Source: JACOMY01 sp046233115 (GTDB taxonomy: Bacteria; Pseudomonadota; Alphaproteobacteria; Kiloniellales; JACOMY01). Taken from it: a stretch of 64,000 nucleotides of DNA. The DNA is taken from the NCBI GenBank assembly GCA_046233115.1, contig JBJXHM010000007.1:124001-188000 (forward strand), given 5' to 3'. The notes beneath the pieces were generated by a model. That model ran no database searches, had not been told where the DNA came from, and worked only from the letters and a program-made list of their open reading frames with translations. Of this stretch, positions 18,715 to 27,638 are shown in pieces. The position numbers and the translations under genes were made by a program. Each line of letters starts with the position of its first letter. The stretch's first letter is position 1.

Positions 18715-18874
18715 CGAACAGGCCGGGACGCAACCATGATCGCCGGTCGCCCGCGAAGGGCCGCCACAGCGCTGGAGCGCGCGCCGTCCGGGCGCGCATA
18801 GCCGACATAGGTCCCGCATCTCGCTGTCGGGCCGCCCGCTGACCGGCTGAACGAAAGCTGGAGGAAGACCCCCC

Positions 18875-19867
18875 ATGAGCGAACCCAAGCTGGGGCGCCT
18901 GGAAGCCCTGGACCCCAAGACCCTGTGGCAGGGCAGCCGTGAGGCCCTGATCGCCTGGCTGGCGGAGGCCGACAACCTGGACCTGCTGGACCAGGCCCTC
19001 GGACTCGACATGGAGGTGGAGGCCGCCGACCGCACCGTCGGGCCGCTGACCGCAGACCTGATCTGCCGCGACCTCCGCGATGACAGCCGCGTTGTGATCG
19101 AGGTGCAGTTCGGCGACACCGACGATGGCTACCTGGGCCGCCTGATCGCCCAGTCGGCCGGGCTGGAGGCCGGTAAGATCGTCTGGATCGCCACCCGCTT
19201 CCTGGAGGAGCACCGAGCGGCCTTGGACTGGCTCAACCGCTACTCGACCTCCAAGCTCAGCTTCTATGCGGTCGAGCTGCAGGCCTTCCGGGTCAACCGC
19301 TCGGCGCCGGCGCCGCGCTTCCACCTGCTGGTCAGTCCGAACGACTGGACCCGCAGCGCGCGGCGCGGGGTCCGGGTGATCGAGACCGAGGAACTATCCG
19401 AGGGCCGGCGCTACCAGCTCGACTACTGGTCCTCGCTGCTGGTCTACCTGCGCGAGCGCGGCGGGCCGATCCACCCGTCGGGCAAGGCGGCGCCGAAGTC
19501 CTGGACCGCCTTCCGCATCGGCAGCCCGGGCATCCGTCTACTGGCGACGCAGGGGCGCCGGGACCAGACCCTGCGCGCCGAGATCGTGCTGAGCGGCGAG
19601 GAAGCGCCGGTCCGCTTCGCCCGGCTGCAGCAACAGCGGGACGAGATCGAGGCGACCGTGGGCTATCCGCTGGAGTGGACCCCGGCCGTGGCCGGCCGCG
19701 ATCACCGCATCGGCATCACCGCCAAGGGCTCGGACATCGCCAACCGGGCCGACTGGGCGCGCCAGCACCAGTGGCTGGCCGAGCGCCTGGAAGAGCTCTA
19801 CCGCGCCTTCGTCGGCCGTCTGCGGGCGCTGGACGAGATCGACGAGGAGGAGGACGCGGCCGCCTGA
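18875..19867 (+). CDS. DUF4268 (PD-(D/E)xK nuclease-like) protein
   Basis: 330 aa, cytoplasmic, no membrane segment. The N-terminal half looks like a restriction-endonuclease-like core: D61 in TADLICRD, E76-x-Q78 in VVIEVQFG, then DTDDGYLGRLIAQSAGLEAG and KIVWIATRFLEEHRAALDWL. This pattern fits DUF4268 proteins, many of which sit near restriction or defence genes. The C-terminal half carries REIVLSGEEAPVRF-like strands and helices. It stands alone here, without a methylase or helicase. A role in DNA defence or repair next to alkB is only inference. Confidence 0.72.
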   Translation: MSEPKLGRLEALDPKTLWQGSREALIAWLAEADNLDLLDQALGLDMEVEAADRTVGPLTADLICRDLRDDSRVVIEVQFGDTDDGYLGRLIAQSAGLEAGKIVWIATRFLEEHRAALDWLNRYSTSKLSFYAVELQAFRVNRSAPAPRFHLLVSPNDWTRSARRGVRVIETEELSEGRRYQLDYWSSLLVYLRERGGPIHPSGKAAPKSWTAFRIGSPGIRLLATQGRRDQTLRAEIVLSGEEAPVRFARLQQQRDEIEATVGYPLEWTPAVAGRDHRIGITAKGSDIANRADWARQHQWLAERLEELYRAFVGRLRALDEIDEEEDAAA

Positions 19868-19901
19868 GCGGCACACCGCCTCCCTCGATCACGCCGCGCC
19901 G

Positions 19902-20741
19902 TCACGCCTCCGGTAGGCAAGAGCGTTTCCAGCCCTCGACCCAGGCCGGATTCCTCTTCTCGGTGTGGTCGCTGTCGCTGTAGTAGCCCAGGATGTCGCC
20001 GTGCATCTGGTAGCCGACCAGGCGTCGGACATGCTCCGGCAGGCGCGCCACCGCCTCCTGCGGCAGGTCCAGGTACTGGTTTGTCTCCTGCCGCAGCCAG
20101 CCCAGTGCATAGGTGTTGACCATACCCATGCGCGGCTGGTTGGAGCGGTTGGCGCCGCCACCGTGCCAGGTCGAACCCAGATAGAGCAGCAGCGAGCCCT
20201 TCGGCATGTCGGCCTGGATGCTGGCATCGACCGGCGGGGGGCGGTTCGGATAGAGCGCCGTGTGCGCGCGCGGAACCAGATGGGTCGCGCCGTTCTCCTC
20301 GGTGAAGTCGTCCAGCGCCCAGAGCGCCGAGATCTGCCACTCCACGCCGGGCACCCGCAGCGGATAGATTGCGTCGTCACGGTGCAGCACCTGCTGACTT
20401 TCCCCCGGAAAGATCTCGATGCCGGTGGTGCTGCCGATGCGGTAGTTGATGCAGCTTGGCAGCAAAACCTTGTCGGCGGCCGCCATCACCAGCGGGTGGG
20501 CGATTGCCGCCACCGAACTCGGCGCTTTCACCAGGATGGAGTTCACCCGCAGGGTCGAGTAGCCGTTGAAGTCGTTCTGTGTCGTGGTGCCGACGCGATC
20601 GAACTCGGGCCGTAGCTCGTCGACGATGTCTGTCGTGGTTTCAGGATCGAGCAGCGCCTCGACGATGGCCGCACCGTCGCGCATGAGCGCCTCGTTGATG
20701 CGCTCCGGGGCGGCGTCGGGACTGAAGCGTTCCAGGGACAT
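19902..20741 (-). CDS. Phytanoyl-CoA dioxygenase (PhyH) family protein
   Basis: Fe(II)/2-oxoglutarate-dependent oxygenase, 279 aa. The metal triad is readable as H120-x-D122 (VLHRDDAIYP) and H193 (STWHGGGANRS), with Arg199 a likely 2-oxoglutarate ligand. ISALWALDDFTEENGATHLV is the common PhyH core. Known members hydroxylate phytanoyl-CoA, ectoine, phosphonates or other small molecules, and nothing in the neighbourhood tells which. Single gene, convergent with the DUF4268 gene. A short AT-rich stretch at 20759-20775 lies just before its start. Confidence 0.9.
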   Translation of the reverse strand: MSLERFSPDAAPERINEALMRDGAAIVEALLDPETTTDIVDELRPEFDRVGTTTQNDFNGYSTLRVNSILVKAPSSVAAIAHPLVMAAADKVLLPSCINYRIGSTTGIEIFPGESQQVLHRDDAIYPLRVPGVEWQISALWALDDFTEENGATHLVPRAHTALYPNRPPPVDASIQADMPKGSLLLYLGSTWHGGGANRSNQPRMGMVNTYALGWLRQETNQYLDLPQEAVARLPEHVRRLVGYQMHGDILGYYSDSDHTEKRNPAWVEGWKRSCLPEA

Positions 20742-20819
20742 CTCTCCTCCTGAACAATCGTATTTTATACTGAGAGAGAGTTTTCGACGAAACAGCGGCC
20801 GAAGGCAAGGCAGACGGGA

Positions 20820-22340
20820 TCAGGTCGCCCGGTAGTGGCGCCGGCGGTAGCTCAGCGCCTCGGCGATGTGGGGGCGGGCGACTTCGGTGTCGCCGGCCAG
20901 GTCGGCCAGGGTGCGGGCCACCTTCAGCACCCGGTGGTAGCCGCGGGCGGAGAGCTTGAGGCGTGTCGCCGCCTCGGCCAGCAGCGCCTGGCCGCCGGCA
21001 TCGGGGGCGCAGATCTCGTCCAGAAGCTGGCCCTCCATCTCGGCGTTGCAGCGCAGCGGTTGCTCCAGCCCGGCGAAGCGCTCGGCCTGGACCCGGCGCG
21101 CCGCCGCCACCCGCGCGCCGACCTCGGCGCTGCCTTCGGCCGGTGGCGGCAGCGAGAGGTCGCCGGCACTGACGGCCGGTACCTCGACCACCAGGTCGAT
21201 GCGGTCGAACAGCGGACCGGAGATCTTGGCCTGGTAGTCGGCGGCGCAGCGCGGCGCGCGCGCGCAGGCCTGGGCCGGGTCGTCCAGGTGGCCGCAGCGG
21301 CAGGGGTTCATCGCTGCCACCAGCTGCACCCGGGCGGGATAGCTGACGTGGCTGTTGGCCCGGGCGATGGTGATGGTCCCGCTCTCCAGCGGCTGGCGCA
21401 GCGCCTCCAGGGCGGCGCGGTGGAACTCCGGCAGCTCGTCCAGGAACAGTACGCCCAGGTGGGCCAGCGAGATTTCGCCCGGCTTCACCCGGACGCCGCC
21501 GCCGGCCAGCGCCGGCAGGGAGGCGGAGTGGTGCGGGTCGCGAAAGGGGCGGTGGCGCAGGATGCCGCCCTCCGGCAGGGTCCCGGCGACCGAGTGGATC
21601 ATCGAGACCTCCAGCGCTTCGGCCGGGGAGAGCGGCGGCAGCAGGCCGGGCAGGCGCTTGGCCAGCATCGACTTGCCGGAGCCGGGTGGGCCGATCATCA
21701 GCAGGTTGTGGCCGCCGGCCGCCGCGACCTCCAGCGCCCGCTTGGCGGTCTCCTGCCCCTTCACGTCGGCGAGGTCGGGCAGCGCCGTCCGGCTGCCGGC
21801 CTCCACCTTCGGCTCGGGCGGGGTCAGCACCTGCGTCCCCTTCATGTGGTTCACCAGCGCCAGGAGGGATGTCGGGGCCAGCACCTCGATCCCGCCGGCC
21901 CAGGCAGCCTCGCCGCCCTGCGCCGCCGGGCAGACCAGGCCCAGCCCCTTGGCCGAGGCGTGGATCGAGGCCGGCAGCACGCCGGCCACCGGCGAGATCC
22001 GCCCGTCCAGCGCCAGCTCGCCCAGCGCCAGCAGGCCCGCGACCTCCTCGGCCGGCAGCACGCCGATGGCGCTGAGCAGCGCGATCGCGATCGGTAGGTC
22101 GAAGTGGCTGCCTTCTTTCAGCAGGTCGGCCGGCGCCAGGTTCACCACGATGCGTTTGGGCGGCAGGGCCAGGCCCAGCGCGGTCAGCGCGCCGCGCACC
22201 CGCTCGCGGCTCTCGGCCACGGCCTTGTCCGGCAGGCCGACGACGGTGAAGGAGGGCAGGCCGGAGGAGACCTGGACCTGCACGTCCACATCCACCACCG
22301 CGATCCCCTGAAAGGCCACCGTCGCGACGCGCGCAACCAT
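20820..22340 (-). CDS. YifB/ComM-family Mg-chelatase-like AAA+ ATPase
   Basis: 506 aa from the ATG at 22340; the open extension to 22511 is rejected because family members begin MVARVATVAFQGI. Domains in order: ribosomal S5-like ChlI domain (1-120; LPSFTVVGLPDKAVAESRER), AAA+ ATPase with Walker A GPPGSGKS (217-224) and Walker B LFLDELPEF, and a C-terminal ChlI-like lid (LSARGYHRVLKVARTLADLA). ComM in Haemophilus is a DNA branch-migration helicase that supports recombination in natural transformation. No competence genes are visible here. Confidence 0.95.
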   Translation of the reverse strand: MVARVATVAFQGIAVVDVDVQVQVSSGLPSFTVVGLPDKAVAESRERVRGALTALGLALPPKRIVVNLAPADLLKEGSHFDLPIAIALLSAIGVLPAEEVAGLLALGELALDGRISPVAGVLPASIHASAKGLGLVCPAAQGGEAAWAGGIEVLAPTSLLALVNHMKGTQVLTPPEPKVEAGSRTALPDLADVKGQETAKRALEVAAAGGHNLLMIGPPGSGKSMLAKRLPGLLPPLSPAEALEVSMIHSVAGTLPEGGILRHRPFRDPHHSASLPALAGGGVRVKPGEISLAHLGVLFLDELPEFHRAALEALRQPLESGTITIARANSHVSYPARVQLVAAMNPCRCGHLDDPAQACARAPRCAADYQAKISGPLFDRIDLVVEVPAVSAGDLSLPPPAEGSAEVGARVAAARRVQAERFAGLEQPLRCNAEMEGQLLDEICAPDAGGQALLAEAATRLKLSARGYHRVLKVARTLADLAGDTEVARPHIAEALSYRRRHYRAT

Positions 22341-22592
22341 CGATATTCCCCAGAGCCCTTGCCCGTCGCATAGAGTGCCGCCCCGAGGGCTTTCGGCGCA
22401 AAGACTTTTCGCCGCCCGGTCATCTCCGAGCCGCGGCAAGGGCGCAACAGCATGGCCGAATCGCCAAATCGACAGGCCTTTTCCCTTGGCTTGCCAGGCG
22501 CGGCCCCCCACATGGCTTCGCTGACGAGGCGGGGCGGCTTTCTGGTGCGCCAGGCCGGTTCCTAAGGCGCATCCCGGGGGAAATCACACCAT

Positions 22593-23540
22593 ATGCTGCT
22601 CACGCTTCTCACCCTGGGCGGTCTTCTGGGACTCTTGGTCGGCGGTGAGCTGGTGGTGCGCGGTGCGGTGGCGACGGCAACGCGTCTTGGCCTGTCGCCG
22701 CTGCTGATCGGTCTGACCATCGTCGCCTTCGGCACCTCGGCACCCGAGGTCGTGACCTCGGTCGAAGCCGCGCTCGCAGGGGCGCCCGCCCTTGCCGTGG
22801 GCAACATCGTCGGCTCCAACATCGCGAATATCCTGCTGGTCATCGGCCTCTGCGCGCTGGCGCGGCCGATGATCGTGCTGCGTACCGGCTTCCGCCGGGA
22901 TGCCTATGCGGTCGCCGCCGGCACCCTGATCGGCACCGGCGTTCTGTTCCTGGGCTTCGTCGACCGGACCATCGGGGTCGCACTGCTGGCTCTCATGGTC
23001 GGCTACCTGCTCTTCGCCTACCTGCACGAGCGGCACTGCAACCGGAAGGCGCGGGAGAACGGCGATGCCGAGAGACCCGAGCGCTGCAGCCTGCCGAACA
23101 TCTGGATCAGCCTGCTGATCACCGTGATCGGTCTGGTGATGATCATCGGCGGCGCGCACATGCTGGTCGAGGGCGCGGTCGGCATCGCACGCAAGTTCGG
23201 CATGTCGGAGGCGGTGATCGGTGCCACCATCGTCGCCATCGGCACCTCGCTGCCGGAGATCGTGACCTCGCTGGTCGCCGCCCTGCGCGGCCAGTCTGGG
23301 GTCGCCATCGGCAACGTCATGGGCAGCAACCTCTTCAACATCATGGGCGTGCTGGGCACCACCGCCATCGCCACCCCCTTTGCCGTCCCGCCCGAGGTCC
23401 TGCAGACCGACATCTGGGTCATGCTCGGCGCGACCCTGTTGCTCTGGTTCCTCACCACCCAGCGCCACATGATCACCCGCACCGAAGGCCTGATCCTGCT
23501 CGCCTGCTATGGCGGCTTTCTCGGCCTGCTGCTGGCCTGA
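22593..23540 (+). CDS. Calcium/sodium antiporter (CaCA family, YrbG-like)
   Basis: Inner-membrane cation/Ca2+ exchanger, 315 aa, with about ten membrane segments. The two inverted alpha-repeats that form the ion path are plain: GTSAPEVVTSVEAALAG with GNIVGSNIANILLVIG in the first half, GTSLPEIVTSLVAALRG with GNVMGSNLFNIMGVLG in the second. A short charged loop (HERHCNRKARENGD) separates the halves. Single transcription unit. The nearby RTX proteins also involve calcium, but there is no sequence evidence for a functional link. Confidence 0.94.
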   Translation: MLLTLLTLGGLLGLLVGGELVVRGAVATATRLGLSPLLIGLTIVAFGTSAPEVVTSVEAALAGAPALAVGNIVGSNIANILLVIGLCALARPMIVLRTGFRRDAYAVAAGTLIGTGVLFLGFVDRTIGVALLALMVGYLLFAYLHERHCNRKARENGDAERPERCSLPNIWISLLITVIGLVMIIGGAHMLVEGAVGIARKFGMSEAVIGATIVAIGTSLPEIVTSLVAALRGQSGVAIGNVMGSNLFNIMGVLGTTAIATPFAVPPEVLQTDIWVMLGATLLLWFLTTQRHMITRTEGLILLACYGGFLGLLLA

Positions 23541-23622
23541 CGGCGACATGAAGCAGACGTGACGGGCGGTGAGCGGCCGTCGCGGCTAGAGTGCTCGGCA
23601 GCTTGATGCAAGGAGCACCGCC

Positions 23623-24108
23623 ATGTCCCGCCTGCTGCTCGTCCCGCTGCTGCTGCTACCCTTCCTGCTGACTGCGCTGCCTGCCGCCGCCGCCGATCCG
23701 GCCCCCCGCGAGGGCTGGCGGGTGACCGCCACCAGCCACAGCTTCCCGGAGCTCTGGGAACGGCTGAAGGTCGCGATCAAGGACAACAAGATGGGCCTGG
23801 TGACCACGGCCAGCGCTTCCGGCGGCGCCGCCAACCAGGGCATCACCATCCCCGGCAACCGGGTGGTCGGGGTCTACCGCAACGACTTCGCCCGGCGCAT
23901 GCTGGCGGCCAGCGTCGCCGCCGGGATCGAGGCGCCGATCCGCTTTTACCTGACCGAGAACGCGGACGGCACGGCCAGCCTCTCCTACAAGACGCCCAGC
24001 TTCGTCTTCGCACCCTATATGGAAGAGGGCGGCCCGGCGCTGCACGCCCTGGCGGAAGAACTGGACGGGATCTTCGCTACCATCTTCGCACAGGCTGCTG
24101 CAGACTGA
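23623..24108 (+). CDS. DUF302 domain protein, exported
   Basis: 161 aa with a clear signal peptide: MSRLLLVPLLLLPFLLTALP, cleaved near AAA-DP at residue 24. The mature part has the DUF302 pattern of a small alpha/beta domain (SFPELWERLKVAIKDNKMGL at the start, PIRFYLTENADGTASLSYKT and PSFVFAPY toward the end). The family is often periplasmic and of unknown biochemical role. AAGGAG precedes the ATG. No operon partner is evident. Confidence 0.85.
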   Translation: MSRLLLVPLLLLPFLLTALPAAAADPAPREGWRVTATSHSFPELWERLKVAIKDNKMGLVTTASASGGAANQGITIPGNRVVGVYRNDFARRMLAASVAAGIEAPIRFYLTENADGTASLSYKTPSFVFAPYMEEGGPALHALAEELDGIFATIFAQAAAD

Positions 24109-24167
24109 CCCTCGGAACCGGTGGACGAGTCCGGTTGGCCGGAAATAACGGGGGGAAGCGCCGAAGC

Positions 24168-24803
24168 ATGATTCATCTCTACACCTGGGCTACGCCCAAT
24201 GGCCGCAAGATCTCCATCGCTTTGGAGGAGCTCGGGCTGGCCTACGACGTGCACAGCATCAACATCGGCAAGGACGAGCAGTTCGACCCGGCCTTCCTCA
24301 AGATCTCCCCCAACAACAAGATCCCGGCGATCGTCGACGATGAGACCGGCCAGGCGCTCTTCGAATCCGGTGCCATCCTGCTCTATCTTGCCGAGAAGAC
24401 CGGTCGCCTGCTGCCGGACGACGAGGCCGCCCGCTGGGAGGTGATCCAGTGGCTGATGTGGCAGATGGGCGGGCCGGGGCCGATGCTGGGGCAGGTGCAT
24501 CACTTCGTGAAGTTCAATCCCGGCAAGGCGCCCTACGCGCAGGAGCGCTACCACAACGAGGGCAAGCGCCTCTACGGCGTGCTCGACCGGCAGCTCGAGG
24601 GCAAGGACTTCGTCGCCGGCGGCATGCTCAGCGTCGCCGACATCGCGATCTGGCCCTGGATCAGCCGCTTCGACTGGCAGGAGATCGACCTGAACGACTA
24701 TCCCAACGTGAAGCGCTGGTATCTCGCCCTGGCGGCGCGCCCCGGATTCCAGGCCGGCTACAAGGTGCCCAACCCCGACCTCGAGATCCCGCTACCGGCC
24801 TAG
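24168..24803 (+). CDS. Glutathione S-transferase, YfcG-like (Nu class)
   Basis: 211 aa. The start MIHLYTWATPNGRKISIALE is chosen over an upstream TTG at 24135. The N-terminal thioredoxin fold carries Thr9-Pro-Asn11, the arrangement of E. coli YfcG, where Asn11 replaces the usual Tyr/Ser and the enzyme acts as a disulfide-bond oxidoreductase with glutathione. FESGAILLYLAEKTGRLLP gives the glutathione-binding Glu-Ser. The C-terminal helical domain is complete. The 3' end overlaps the convergent kinase-like gene by 12 bp. Confidence 0.93.
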   Translation: MIHLYTWATPNGRKISIALEELGLAYDVHSINIGKDEQFDPAFLKISPNNKIPAIVDDETGQALFESGAILLYLAEKTGRLLPDDEAARWEVIQWLMWQMGGPGPMLGQVHHFVKFNPGKAPYAQERYHNEGKRLYGVLDRQLEGKDFVAGGMLSVADIAIWPWISRFDWQEIDLNDYPNVKRWYLALAARPGFQAGYKVPNPDLEIPLPA

Positions 24804-26399
24804 GAAGCTGCCAAGGACGCTCTGCGCCGCCGCCAGGGTCGTGCCTCTGCTGCCGCCGGCCGGCACCCGGTGCCAGTCGTCCGGCGGGTGGATGCTGCGG
24901 GCCTGGCGCTCGACCACGGCCTCGGTCGCGTCGGAGGCGTCGCCTCGGCGCTCGCCCACGCGGGCCTTAAGCACCTCCAAGGGCGCCTCCAGCCAGAGGC
25001 CGGCGAAGGGCAGGCCCCGGTCCTTCGCCAGGGCCTGCAGGGGCCCGCGCAGGGCCGGATCGGCGCTGACCGCGTCCAGGATGACGCTGCGTCCGGCCTC
25101 CAGGGCCCGGCTCGTGTGCGTCAGCAAGGTCTCGATTACTCGCCGGTTCCAGCCCTCGGCGTAGGCCTCCTGCGGCAGGCGCTCCTCCGGCGCCACGCCA
25201 TAGAGCCGCTTGCGCAGCACGTCGCTGCGCAGCAGCACGGCGCCCGGCGCTGCCCCAAGGTCCAGGGCCAGGCTGGCGGCCAGGGTGGACTTGCCGCTGC
25301 CTGAGAGACCGCCGACGCCCACCAGTACGGCCGGAGCCGGTTCCAGGTAGGCGCTGGCACGCTCCAGGTAGCGGCGGCCCTCCTCGGCCAGGCGCTCGCG
25401 GGCCTTGCCCTCGGCCTCCAGCCACTGCAGGCCGCTGATCTTGGCCCGGATCCCGGACCGGAGCGAGAGCAGTAGCGGCAGCAGCGCCAGGCCGCGGAGC
25501 TGCGTCTCCGGCTCCGGCGCCATCGCCAGCCAGCGGTTCAACACCAGGTTGGCCAGATCGCGGCGGCCGCGCTGCTCCAGGTCCATCAGCAGGAAGGCCA
25601 GGTCGTAGAGCAGGTCGATGGCGATGTAGTCCTCGTTGAACTCGATGCAGTCGAAGGGCGTCGGCCGGCCCTTCCAGAGGACGATGTTGGCCAGGTGCAG
25701 GTCGCCGTGACAGCGCCGTAGCCAGCCCTGCGCGACCCGCTCGGCGATCAGGCCGCGATGGCGCTCGGCGGCCTTCAGCCCTTCGGCTTCCAGGGCGCGC
25801 CGCGGCCCTTCCGGGAAGAGTCCTGCTGCCTTCGCCATGTCGGCCTGGTTCTCGCGCGCGACCTGCTCCAGCACGGTGGCAAAGTCGCGAGGGGCGGCCG
25901 GCTCGGCGGCGGCGTGAAACGCCGCGATCGCATCGGCGAGGTCGCTGATGTGGCGGCGGGTGAGGGCACCGCGGTCGGAGAGATGGTCCAGCCGCTGGGC
26001 CTCATCGAAGCGCCGCATCTCCACCAGCCACTCCGCTGGCCGGCCGCCGCCGTCGAGGGCGAAGCCGCCAGCCTCCTCGGTCACCGCGTGGACTGCTAGA
26101 TAGATCTCCGGTGCGGTGCGGCGGTTCAGCGCCAGCTCCTGCCGGCAGGCCGCCTCGCGCTTAGCCAGGGTGGAGAAGTCCATCCAGCCGAAGTCGATGG
26201 CGCGCTTCATCTTGAAGGCGCGCGCCGCGATCAGGAACAGCAGGTTGCCGTGGGTGGCGATGATCTCGGGCTTTTCCCCGGCGAAGGCGGCGCCGCTCTC
26301 CAGCCAGGCTCGCACCGCCCGTTGACGCCGGCCGTCGCTCTCTCTTGATGGCACAGCGGATGCTTCCTTACGGTCGGACAGAGGTTGACACGAGAGCAT
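24792..26399 (-). CDS. Bifunctional aminoglycoside phosphotransferase-like / P-loop kinase-like protein
   Basis: 535 aa, two domains. The N-terminal 350 residues have the APH kinase fold: catalytic loop HGDLHLAN (231-238) and metal-binding Asp250 in TPFDCIEFNED. The C-terminal 180 residues form a P-loop kinase related to gluconate kinase/chloramphenicol phosphotransferase, with Walker A GLSGSGKST (364-372) and VILDAVSADPALR. Fusions of this type (COG2187 plus COG0645) are widespread and uncharacterised. Antibiotic resistance should not be assumed. The ATG at 26399 is used; a GTG 15 codons inside is an alternative. Confidence 0.9.
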   Translation of the reverse strand: MLSCQPLSDRKEASAVPSRESDGRRQRAVRAWLESGAAFAGEKPEIIATHGNLLFLIAARAFKMKRAIDFGWMDFSTLAKREAACRQELALNRRTAPEIYLAVHAVTEEAGGFALDGGGRPAEWLVEMRRFDEAQRLDHLSDRGALTRRHISDLADAIAAFHAAAEPAAPRDFATVLEQVARENQADMAKAAGLFPEGPRRALEAEGLKAAERHRGLIAERVAQGWLRRCHGDLHLANIVLWKGRPTPFDCIEFNEDYIAIDLLYDLAFLLMDLEQRGRRDLANLVLNRWLAMAPEPETQLRGLALLPLLLSLRSGIRAKISGLQWLEAEGKARERLAEEGRRYLERASAYLEPAPAVLVGVGGLSGSGKSTLAASLALDLGAAPGAVLLRSDVLRKRLYGVAPEERLPQEAYAEGWNRRVIETLLTHTSRALEAGRSVILDAVSADPALRGPLQALAKDRGLPFAGLWLEAPLEVLKARVGERRGDASDATEAVVERQARSIHPPDDWHRVPAGGSRGTTLAAAQSVLGSFLGR

Positions 26400-26493
26400 C
26401 TGCGCCTCGCATGTGCTCGGCTACGATGCTCTAGCCATATGTTCGCTCACGCAAATCGTCGTCGCTGACGATTCCGTCTATTCGGGATTTGCT

Positions 26494-27624
26494 CTAGAGG
26501 TCGCGGACGGTCTCTTCCATCAGCCAGTCGACCACGGCCTTCAGCGCTTCCTGGTGGTCGGCGCCGGCCTCCTCGGCCTGCTTCAGCACCGCGACCTGGT
26601 TGTGGGCGCTGGTCCCGCGGGCCAGGATATCGCGCGCGCCCAGCAGCTCCTCGGTGCAGTCCAGCTCTCCGGCGTCGGTCGCAACCAGATCGATGATCTC
26701 CTCCAGCAGGTCGGCGTAGGGCACGATGGCGCCCTTGCCGATGTCCAGCATGCCGGCGTCCGAACCATATCGCTGCGCCCGCCAGCGGTTCTCCTCGATC
26801 AGCATGGTGGCATAGCGCCGCCAGCGCTGGTTCTCGCGCTTCAGCCGGTGGAGCATGTGCAGGAGCGAGAGGTACATCGCGGCGATGGTGATGGCATCGC
26901 GCCAGTAGGTGCAGATGTCGGTGATCCGCATCTCCAGGGTCGGGAAGCGGGCCGAGGGGCGGATGTCCCACCACATCTTGGTCGCATCCTCGATCACCCC
27001 GGCATGGACCAGGATGTCGATGTGGCGCTGGTACTCGTTCCAGCTCTCGAAGGACTCCGGCAGCCCGGTGCGCGGCATCTCGTCGAAGACCGCCAGGCGG
27101 TAGGACTTGAGCCCGGTATCGCGCCCCTCCCAGAAGGGCGAGGAGGTGGAGAGTACCAGCAGGTGCGGCAGGAAGTAGGCGACCTGCCCCATGAGGTCGA
27201 TGCGCAGCTCGTCGCTGTCCAGGCAGCAGTGCACGTGCATGCCGCAGGTCAACAGCCGGTGGGCGACGGCCTGCAGGTCGCGCGAGATCGTCTCGTAGCG
27301 GGTGCCGCGGCTGCGCTGCTGCTGCGACCAGGCGGCGAAGGGGTGGGTGGCCGAGGCGATCAGGCCGAGATCGAAACGGTCGGCGACCTTGGAGACCTGG
27401 CGGCGCAGCGCCACGATCTCGCGGCCGGCCTCCTTGATGTTCTTGCAGGGCTTGGTCGCGATCTCGACCTGGGCGCGCAGGAACTCGGGCACGGCATGGC
27501 CCTCGGTCTCGCGGCTCATCTCCTGCATCAGCTCGGGCGGCGGGTCGATCGCCAGGTTGCGCGTCTTGCGGTCGACCAGCAGGTACTCTTCCTCGATCCC
27601 GACCGTGAAGCTTGGCTTGTCCAT
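26494..27624 (-). CDS. Carboxylate-amine ligase, YbdK/GCS2 family
   Basis: 376 aa, ATP-dependent ligase of the glutamate-cysteine ligase type 2 fold. Motifs: TVGIEEEYLLVDRKTRNL at the N-terminus (metal/ATP site), CGMHVHCCLDSDELR, and LEMRITDICTYWRDAITIAA. E. coli YbdK shows only weak glutamate-cysteine ligase activity, so the real acceptor is open. The gene lies 14 bp after an N-formylglutamate amidohydrolase-like gene, which itself overlaps an acyl-CoA ligase gene, so the three form an operon. Product: some amide or gamma-glutamyl conjugate (inference). Confidence 0.93.
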   Translation of the reverse strand: MDKPSFTVGIEEEYLLVDRKTRNLAIDPPPELMQEMSRETEGHAVPEFLRAQVEIATKPCKNIKEAGREIVALRRQVSKVADRFDLGLIASATHPFAAWSQQQRSRGTRYETISRDLQAVAHRLLTCGMHVHCCLDSDELRIDLMGQVAYFLPHLLVLSTSSPFWEGRDTGLKSYRLAVFDEMPRTGLPESFESWNEYQRHIDILVHAGVIEDATKMWWDIRPSARFPTLEMRITDICTYWRDAITIAAMYLSLLHMLHRLKRENQRWRRYATMLIEENRWRAQRYGSDAGMLDIGKGAIVPYADLLEEIIDLVATDAGELDCTEELLGARDILARGTSAHNQVAVLKQAEEAGADHQEALKAVVDWLMEETVRDL

Positions 27625-27638
27625 GCGACCTTCCTCCC

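Noticed and set aside
24792..26399. Aminoglycoside resistance gene
   Set aside because: The APH-like fold is fused to a P-loop kinase domain, an architecture of widespread chromosomal proteins without shown resistance activity.
26439..26493. GCAAATC/GATTTGC inverted repeat as terminator of the carboxylate-amine ligase gene
   Set aside because: The 7-bp arms are far apart with no U-run; too weak to call.
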